A stretch of 40,659 nucleotides of DNA from JBGSMF01 sp964651475. Its GTDB lineage: Bacteria > Chloroflexota > Anaerolineae > Fen-1058. Below the pieces are notes generated by a model that saw only the letters and a program-made list of their open reading frames with translations, ran no database searches and was not told the DNA's origin. Location: contig CAZYXV010000033.1 in assembly GCA_964651475.1 (NCBI GenBank), forward strand, positions 1-40,659. The letters are read 5' to 3'. The translations under genes and the position numbers were made by a program. This document shows, piece after piece, positions 28,596 to 36,500 of the stretch; within the stretch, counting starts at the first letter, position 1, and the number at the start of each line of letters is the position of its first letter.

Positions 28596-29795
28596 TCACA
28601 TGTTTGACGTGTTATTTGTCCTGCTTTTTTCTTGGACGGCGAACGCCAGCGCGAACATCAAGATAATCACGCCAACCAGCGTAAAGATGACAGGCGCGCC
28701 AAATCCGCCCCACTCGTACAGCAGTCCCCCCACAGTTGGCGACGGAAAGGCGATCAGCCCCCGAAACGCCGAAAGCTGGCCGATGGCCTCGGAGCGCGAG
28801 CCGGCCGGCGATTGGCTGGTCAGGTACGTCATCACTGCCGGCCCCCATGTCGCGCCCACCAGCCCGAACAATGCAAACGACGCCACGAACCACGCAAAAT
28901 CGGTCTGGGTCAACCAGATGATCATGAGGGGGATGCCCAACGCTTCCGACAGCACCAGCGATGGCTTGGCGCCGTAGCGGTCAATAAAGCGGCCCAACAA
29001 CGCCTGCGTCAGCACCATCGTCACCGACGACACGCTGTTCAACGTGCCCAACTGCGCGTCGGTATAGCCATACGCTTTGCTGAGCACGCCAAATAGCACG
29101 CCAAAGCTCGCGCCCCACACAAACGAGTCGCCGGCCATGCACAGAAAAAACGCCCGCAGATGGGGCGGGGGGGCGGCGGCCCGGCGGAATACGCAAAACA
29201 TCTGCCGCCACCCTACCGGGATGGAATGGATCATACGCGATTCTCTCAACCAGCGAATCACCATGGCCAACGACACGACCTCGAACGCCAATCCCACCAA
29301 AAACACGATAGGCCGTCCCAAGTGTTCAGAGACATAGCCGCCCAAGGGCGGCGCAAAAATGCCGGGCAGCACGGTGGCCACGTACACCAGGCTGTAGGCC
29401 GAGCCGCGGCTGGTTTCGTCGGACGATTCGGCCACCAGCGCCCCACGCGACGGGCGCGAGAGCGCCGAGATGCCCATCAGGATGACGGCCGGAATCAACA
29501 GCGTCCATTGCCCCACTTGGCCGGCCATAAAGTAAAACCCCAGCGCCGCAATGGCCGCCGCGCTGGCCCAAACGACAAATGGCTTGTGGCCGGTTCTATC
29601 CGAAAGCCAGCCGCCGATGGGTTGAACGAGCGACGTGACCAGCCCTCCGTAGCCGCCCAGGCTGTTGAGCAGGCCCAGCGTGGGAATCGAAGCGCCCAGG
29701 CTGAGCGCGTAGGGCTGCCATACGGTCTGCACCACACTTTGGTAAATGCCGCTGAGAAAGGCGGTGGCGGTCAGAACGACGAGATTTTTGTGCAT
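28596..29795 (-). CDS. major facilitator superfamily transporter
   Basis: This is a 399-residue, about 12-spanning inner-membrane carrier. The MFS loop 2-3 motif appears as GGWLSDRTGHKP (about residue 61), and a second copy occurs in the C-terminal half as GRFIDRYGAKP (about 248). Hydrophobic segments alternate with short charged loops throughout, and the length is normal for drug/metabolite exporters of the family. The substrate cannot be read from the sequence. GGAG at 29805-29808 supports the ATG at 29795. It ends about 100 bases before sucC on the same strand, but a possible sucC promoter lies between, so co-transcription is uncertain. Confidence 0.92.
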   Translation of the reverse strand: MHKNLVVLTATAFLSGIYQSVVQTVWQPYALSLGASIPTLGLLNSLGGYGGLVTSLVQPIGGWLSDRTGHKPFVVWASAAAIAALGFYFMAGQVGQWTLLIPAVILMGISALSRPSRGALVAESSDETSRGSAYSLVYVATVLPGIFAPPLGGYVSEHLGRPIVFLVGLAFEVVSLAMVIRWLRESRMIHSIPVGWRQMFCVFRRAAAPPPHLRAFFLCMAGDSFVWGASFGVLFGVLSKAYGYTDAQLGTLNSVSSVTMVLTQALLGRFIDRYGAKPSLVLSEALGIPLMIIWLTQTDFAWFVASFALFGLVGATWGPAVMTYLTSQSPAGSRSEAIGQLSAFRGLIAFPSPTVGGLLYEWGGFGAPVIFTLVGVIILMFALAFAVQEKSRTNNTSNM

Positions 29796-29816
29796 ACCAC
29801 GTTGCTCCGAACAAAA

Positions 29817-29840
29817 CCTCCGAGGTATTCGCCTCGGAGG
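29817..29840 (-). terminator. hairpin with T-rich tail upstream of MFS gene
   Basis: CCTCCGAGG and CCTCGGAGG form a 9-bp stem with a 6-base loop. On the minus strand the stem is followed by TTTTGTT, giving a terminator-like structure for the upstream small-protein gene. It lies 22 bases before the MFS start codon, so it could also act as a leader attenuator. The motif resembles short palindromic repeats common in some genomes. Confidence 0.5.
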
Positions 29841-29895
29841 ACGTTGGTTTTCGTGCTGGCCTGGGGCGCGACCCCTGGCAAGGGTTCACTTGCAT

Positions 29896-30005
29896 TAGTG
29901 CCAACTTGAGGCATCCTGAGCCTGTCGAAGGATACCTCGCGACCACGGTTCGACGGCTCGACCGAGCTCGCCGAAGTCAAGCTCACCGTGCCCAAGTTGA
30001 CACTA
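29896..30005. mobile_element. MITE-like 110-bp element with terminal inverted repeats
   Basis: TAGTGCCAACTTG (29896-29908) and CAAGTTGACACTA (29993-30005) are inverted copies with one mismatch. They enclose CATCCTGAGCCTGTCGAAGG (29912-29931), which resembles a hairpin repeat widespread in bacterial genomes, and a GC-rich palindromic stretch around GGCTCGACCGAGCTCG (29956-29971). No reading frame of note lies inside. No clear target-site duplication was found by eye, so the mobile-element call is tentative. Confidence 0.45.
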
Positions 30006-30029
30006 CTGGTTCAGTTGCTCCAAAATACT

Positions 30030-30467
30030 TTACTTGTCCGGCGTGGCGTCAACGACGGGCGGCGGCTTGGGATGCGCCTCGGAGACATCTTGCTCCATGC
30101 GGCCGATCAGTTTTTGCAACTCGGCATTGACCTGGTGCAGCGCCGAAAGCAAGTGAGGGCGCACTTCTTGTATGGTCTGCTCGCCAGCGGCGCGGACGGT
30201 CTGGGCAGCTTTGCTCACCTCGGCGCGCGCCTTGTGCGCTTCGGGCGAGGTGGCGCTTTCTTTGATAGCCTGCCCCACCGAGTTAATCATTGCTTCCAAC
30301 CCCTCTTGCATCTCTTGCACGCGGCGGCGGTTGTCTTCATTGTGCCACGAGGCGCGGAACGCGGCGGCCAGGCTTTCGCCCAGGGTTTGGAATTGATTGC
30401 CCACTTCTTGCCAGGCTTCGCCGGCTGTCTGCGAGGATTCTTGTACGGGGGGACGTTGGTCGGTCAT
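30030..30467 (-). CDS. small helical protein of unknown function
   Basis: This protein has 145 residues, rich in Ala, Glu, Gln and Lys with no signal peptide or membrane segment. Almost the whole length (about 10-125) is predicted by eye to be amphipathic helix, for example GNQFQTLGESLAAAF and QTIQEVRPHLLSALHQVNAEL, and it ends in a Pro-rich tail PKPPPVVDATPDK. This looks like a phasin-like or coiled-coil protein, but no family is recognised. There are two adjacent ATGs; the second (30467) is preferred for spacing to AGGAG at 30475-30479. It has its own promoter (30504-30532), so it can be expressed independently of the giant gene upstream. Confidence 0.75.
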   Translation of the reverse strand: MTDQRPPVQESSQTAGEAWQEVGNQFQTLGESLAAAFRASWHNEDNRRRVQEMQEGLEAMINSVGQAIKESATSPEAHKARAEVSKAAQTVRAAGEQTIQEVRPHLLSALHQVNAELQKLIGRMEQDVSEAHPKPPPVVDATPDK

Positions 30468-30503
30468 CATAATGCTCCTTTCGTTAAATTGAAAATTGGA
30501 CTT

Positions 30504-30532
30504 ACTATACCTCTATTTGCCGCTCCCGGCAA
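30504..30532 (-). promoter_or_regulatory. promoter of the small helical protein gene
   Basis: On the minus strand TTGCCG (30527-30532) and TATAGT (30504-30509) are spaced by exactly 17 bases. The predicted transcript would start near 30497 and have a leader of about 30 bases. The -35 overlaps a small GCCG...CGGC hairpin that could end the giant gene's transcript. Confidence 0.6.
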
Positions 30533-30549
30533 GTGTGGACAGTGTTTGT

Positions 30550-33500
30550 TTACTGATTCTTGAGCATCACCGGCAAGTAGATACGGTAATGGCCGATAAT
30601 GGTGACCGGTGTGGCCGCTGAGACGCTGCCCACCCCATTGCTCGCTGTGACGACGGCGGTGTAAAAATCAGCCATAGTGTAAGTGTGGCTGACCGTGCCG
30701 CCGTGGCCGAATGCGCCGTCGCCAAATGCCCAGGCATAGACAATGTTGCTCCCGCTGGCTGTGGCTGTGAACAGCGTCACATTCCCCAGCGTGGTCGGGC
30801 TGCTGTTGGCCGCCCTCAAGCCAGTGATGGCACTGTCGTTGACGGCGACGGCGACCTCGTCCGGTGTCTGGTCGGGCAGGCCGCGCGCGTCAGTGACCGC
30901 CAGTGTAAAAGTCAGCACAGTTGGGGTAAGAGGCGCGGTAAAGGTGAAACTGACCACTGGCCACGCCCCGCCATCTACGATGAGGCCGCCGGTCTGCCGC
31001 CAGAAGTAAACCAGTGCGTCGCCATCAGAGTCGGAGGAGGCGCTGCCGTCCAGCGTCACCGTTACACCGGGCGCCACACCCTGATCCGCCCCGGCGTTGG
31101 CGATGGGCGCCTGGTTGCCTGTATGCGTGAAAGTGGCTGTTATTGCTTTGTGGCCATCCATCGTCAACGTCGTCGGGTTTTCCGCGCCGGTCAGATCGCC
31201 CGTCCAACCGGCGAACTGCCAACTGGGAGAGGGCTTTGCGCTCAGGTTGACCAGAGTGCCAGACAGATAGACGTGCGCGCCCATGCGGGGCGTGATGACG
31301 CCGCTGCCCATCAGGTGCATGGTCAACGTATAGTAAGTGGGCGGCGCGGAGACAAAGGTGGCCGTCACCACTTTGTTGGCGTTCATCGTCACGTGCGTCT
31401 CCGTGAGTGGCCCACTGGCGTCGCCGCTCCACTGGCCAAAGTACCAGCCAACGGCAGGCGCCGCCGTCAGCGTCACCACGTCGTTGTAGAGATACGTCGT
31501 CTGGCTCGGCGTCCGCGTAACCGCGCCGCTGCCCACAATGTTCACTGTGAGAGTGTAGGTCAGCGCGCGGAAGGTAGCCGTCACTACCTTGTCCGCGTCC
31601 ATCAAGATGCTTGCCGGGTTGGCTGCGCCCGTTGCCGCGCCGCTCCAGCCGGCGAACGCCGAGCCGGGCTGCGCTGTGGCCGTGACCACCGCCGTCGTCC
31701 CGCTCAGATACTCGTGCGCGCCAACGGGTGGCGTAACCATCCCATAACCATTGCCGGCCGCGGCAATCGTCAACGTATAGCTTACGGGGCCGGCCGGCTC
31801 GGTGACGGTGATGTAGCGCGTGCGGGTAAGCGTGCTGCTGCCGCCGGGGCCGGCCACTTGCAGGCTGACGGTAAAGACGCCGGTTTGCGTGTAGGTGTGC
31901 GTTGGGTTTGCCGTTGCGGATGTCGCGCCATCACCAAAGCGCCATGCCCATAAAGTAATGCTGCCGGTCGAGAGATCGGTAAACGTGACCAACAATGGGC
32001 GGTCGCCGCTGCGCGGCGCGGCGCTAAAGTTGGGCACAGGTGGTGGAGGGTCATCGTCTGTGATGGTCAGCGTGGCGCTAAATGTGCCCAGTGTGGCGCT
32101 GGTCGGATGGCTCAACATCAGGTGGATGGTCTCATCGTTCTCATGCAAATCGTCATCGGTGATGGGCACGGTAAAGGTCAACACCATCGTGCCTGGCGAA
32201 AAGGTCAGCGTGCCGCTGACGGCAGCGTAATCACTCCCGGCGGCGGCGGTGCCATCTGACATGCCATAGTTCACCGTGGCTGTCAACGCGGTAGAGCCGC
32301 TGAGCGTCACGGTGATGAGCGCCAGGTTCGCACATTCGCTCACGGTGTAGGTTGCACTGATAAAGGCCGCCATCGGCGGCGGGTCGTCGTCCCAGATTAT
32401 GCCCACGGCGTTGCCGCTGCCAGTGACGGCGTTGACCGGACTGCTCAATGCCAGGATAAAAGTCTCATCGTTCTCATACAAATCGTCATCGGTGATGGGC
32501 ACGGTAAAGGTCAACACCGTCGCGCCCGGCGAAAAGGTCAACGTGCCGCTGACGGCAGCGTAATCGCTCCCGGCGGCGGCGGTGCCATCCGACGTGGCAT
32601 AATTCACAGTAGAGGTAAATCCAGCCGGTGTATTCAAGGTGGCGGTGATAACTGCCGCTCCTGCGTCTTCCTCCACACCGTAGGTTGTTGGATTCAGGCT
32701 TACAATCGGCGCTGCGATGACAGTGCGGGTGTACGCGCCTACCGCGCCCTCACTGGTCGTGACCCATACCACGTTGGTCAACGGGCCGGTATAGCCCATC
32801 TCGACGGCGACGGTCACCATCTTTGTCCAGACGCCGCCGGGCGCGGCGATGGCTGTGGCCCAGGCGAGGGTGCCGGATGGCATGGCATGATCCGGCAAGA
32901 TGTCGGTGATGATGGCAGTGAGCGTCACATAGCCAGTGTTGGTGACACGCAGAGTAAAAGTCAATAGCGCCCCGCTCGGCGCCGGGTCGGGGTCGGCGTG
33001 CTTGGTCACGCTCATGCCAGCCGGAAACTCGTCCGCGCCAATGTCCACCCGCGCGCCCACGGGCCTCCCCTCGCCGTCAAAATCTGTGGTGGGCGCGGGC
33101 CCCCCGGCAGCGGTGGTGCCAGCCGGGTCGCCGCGCTCTATGGCCGCCGACCCTGCCTGGATGTGATAGTCTCCAGCGGTCACATCCACAAAGCGCGGGT
33201 CGCCGTACACAGGATCGTTGTTAGTCATGCTGCCTATGGTGTTAATGGTATTGGAAAAAAGGGTGTAACCGGCGACCACCGCGCCGCCTATTCGATGGAT
33301 GCCTACGTCGTGGTTAGCGACGATGGTGTTGGTCAAAATCAAAGCGCCACCATTGACCCTCGCCCCGGTCAAAGAGTTATCGGATAAAGAACAATTAACA
33401 ACAGTGTGGTCACCTTCCTCCACGAACAAACCTTCCGGGGCATTGTATGCAACGACGCTGTTCGCAGTCCGTGTGGATATGGCTAAAGCAGGCGGTGCAT

Positions 33501-36500
33501 ACAGACCACCGCCATAGCCGGCGCCAGCTGTGTTGGCCGTGTTACCCATTATTCTGGCGCCGTTCAAGTTAGCGGTGGAAAAAGCGTTGACATAGAGGCC
33601 GCCGCCATAGCCAATACTGCCCGCCGCCGAGCTGGCAGCGTTGGCTTGAACAACAGTGGCATCCAGATTAGCTGTAGCCCAGCCAACGTAAAGGCCGCCG
33701 CCATAGCCGTCGCCGGCTTGGGCCGCTGTGTTTCCCCGCACAACGGTGGCGCCCTTCAGGTTGCCAATAGATTGATGGAGATATATGCCGCCGCCAACGC
33801 CGCCCTCACCCGCCACGCTTGCCGTGTTGCTCATCACCAGCGTGTCGGTCAGGTTGACGGCGCACCAACCATAGAGATAGATTCCCCCTCCATCACCCGA
33901 ATTGTCTGACGCGCTGGCCGCGTTGTTTACAACCTGGGAACTGCTCAAGTTGGCTGTGGAGCCTTCCCATAGATACAGGCCGCCGCCGCCGCCGCTAGAT
34001 GCGGCGCTGGCTGTGTTACTGACCACTTGGGTGTTATTGAGATTAACCATCGCGTACTCTCGGAGGTACAAGCCACCGCCGTAGCCATCCCTCCTCAGGC
34101 TGGCAGTGTTGCTTGCCACCTGGGTGTCGGTCAAGGTCGCCTCAGCATAGTTTTCGAGGTACAGGCCGCCGCCATAACCATTCTGCAAGTTTGCCGTGCT
34201 GGCTGCATTATTCCAGACAACCACATCGTCACTCAGGTTAGCCGTCGAATCATCGAGATAGAGGCCGCCGCCAAAGCCTGTGCCATCTATGCTGGCGTCG
34301 TTAACTACTACCTCGGTAGCGCCGCTCAGGTTGGCTGTAGAGTCAGAGGATAAGGCCAGGCCGCCGCCGTAACCATCGCCAGACACGCCGGCCGTATTGC
34401 CCCGTACGAGGGTGCCACCACTCAAGTTAGCTGTCGAGTCGCTGAGATAGAGGCCGCCGCCATAGCCCTTGCCATTCGCCCCCGTACTGGCCATATTGAC
34501 CATCACCCAGGTGCCCGTCAAGGTAGCTGTAGAATCGTTGCCAAGATATAGACCGCCTCCCCAGCCATCGCCAGCAGTGCTGGCCGTGTTGCTCCATACA
34601 CGAGAAACGTTAACCAGGCTGACTGTAGAGTTGTCGAGCGAGAAACCGCCGCCATAACCATCATGTCCAGTACTGGCCGTGTTGCTCACAACCAGAGAAC
34701 CAGTCACAGTGATTGTGGAGTTATCGAGATGGAGACCTCCGCCAAAGCCATAACTGACCGTGCTGGCCGAGTTTTCATTCACCAGGGTATCTACCAATGC
34801 AGCCGTCGAATCGGCGAGGTAAAGCCCGCCCCCAAAGCCAACGCCGGTCCAACTGGCTACACTGTCGTAGACCTTACAGTGTCGAACCGTGAGCAAAGCG
34901 TCCTGGCTGTAGAGGCCTCCGCCCCGATTGCCCCAACCTGTGGCATTGCCCCTGACGATGGTAAATCCGTCAATCGTTGGCGTGATGGGGCCCCTTATGT
35001 AGATTACTCGCCCTGCCCACACAGCGTCCAGCGTAGTGGGAGTGCTGATGATATTCCGGGCGGTGAAGTCAGAATTCCATCCCCCCATCAAAATTAGCGT
35101 CTTGGTCAGCGCCACCACGTAGCCCAGGCTGGAGGTATCGGCATCCGTATACCCCCCGCCAGCCACTCGGATCTCGTCGCCGGGGGTGGCACGGTCCACA
35201 GCCCGCTGCACGGTGCGGCAGCGGTGGACGACGGTGCTACAGTCGTTGGCGTCGTCGCCATCGGTGGCCACATAGAGGATATTCGAGTCGGCGTGGAGGA
35301 TAGACGTTTTTCCTCGCCGGTCCGTGGCGTAGAGCGTGAGCGGAGACGGTCTGGCTGTGATTGGGTAAGTATGCGTGACTACCGGATTTCCCGAACAGGT
35401 GCTTGCCCTATCACCAAAATCCCAAAAATAGCTGGCGATAGCGTCGCCGTCGGGGTCGCTGACCAGGGCAGTGGCAGTGATGGCCATAGTAGGACCATTG
35501 ACCGTAGCATCTACGGTAAAATATCCGACAGGGGCGGTATTGGTATATACTGGCCGGCTTTCTTTAACCAGCAGCTTGTCCACCTGGACATCTTTGTAGT
35601 TGCCCGGCTGGACGCGGCAGGCCACCTGGCCTTCAGAACCGGGATCCCAACGGAAGGCATAGACCGCATAGTCTGTAGTCAGTGTGGCCGTCCCCGCCAA
35701 CTGGGAATCGCAGGTCAGCGAGAGTACCGGGTCGGGACTGGTGGAAAAACCTTTAGCTACTACTTCGATAGTCAGGGGTTCACCCCATACGAAATGATGG
35801 ATATCAAAGTACCCCACCGTGTCGGTCAGCAGAATACTGTATTCATCAATCTGTAGGTGTGCGTCGCTTTTGATATCCCAATCCTTCTCCGCCTCATACA
35901 TCTCCACCGAGCGTGGCTCGGTGCGCAGCAGCACCTTGTCTATATCCACGGTGGCGGCGACGGTGGCGCTGATGATTTCGACGCGCAGTTCCGCCGTGCC
36001 GGTGTAAATCGTCCGGTAGCGGTACAGGGCAAAGCGCGAGGTTACATTGTCTAAATCAGCATCCACTGATTTGGCCTTGTTAGTTTCGTGAGCGGGGCTG
36101 ACGACGATGGTGTGATCAAGCTCTGTCTCACCGCCTATCTCGGTCAGGGATACGAGCTGTGAGCCGCTGATCCAAACCCGCATCCTCGGCCAGTTGCCTC
36201 CGTCCGGCTTACCCCTGGCGATCACTTCGATGAGGGTGGGGCCGGTCAGGTCAACCGTGCGGGTGAGATAGCCCTGCTGCGAAAACTGCCAGGCGGTGAT
36301 GGCATTTGAAGTAGTGATTTGGCCAGAAGTATGCCCCAGATCGGTCTCGGCTTCATAGACGACAACCGTTGGATCGCTTTTGACGTATTCTTCGATGGCC
36401 CAGTTGACCCAATATTCCTGCCAGGCAGTCAACGTTAGCGGCGTGATTGCTGTGATAGGCAATGTGCGCCAGTAGGCTAGCGTCTCGCTGTACACTCTAA

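Noticed and set aside
33490..34930. Regularly spaced repeats suggestive of a CRISPR array
   Set aside because: The spacing varies, the repeats are degenerate and keep a coding frame for beta-helix coils, and no cas genes are nearby.
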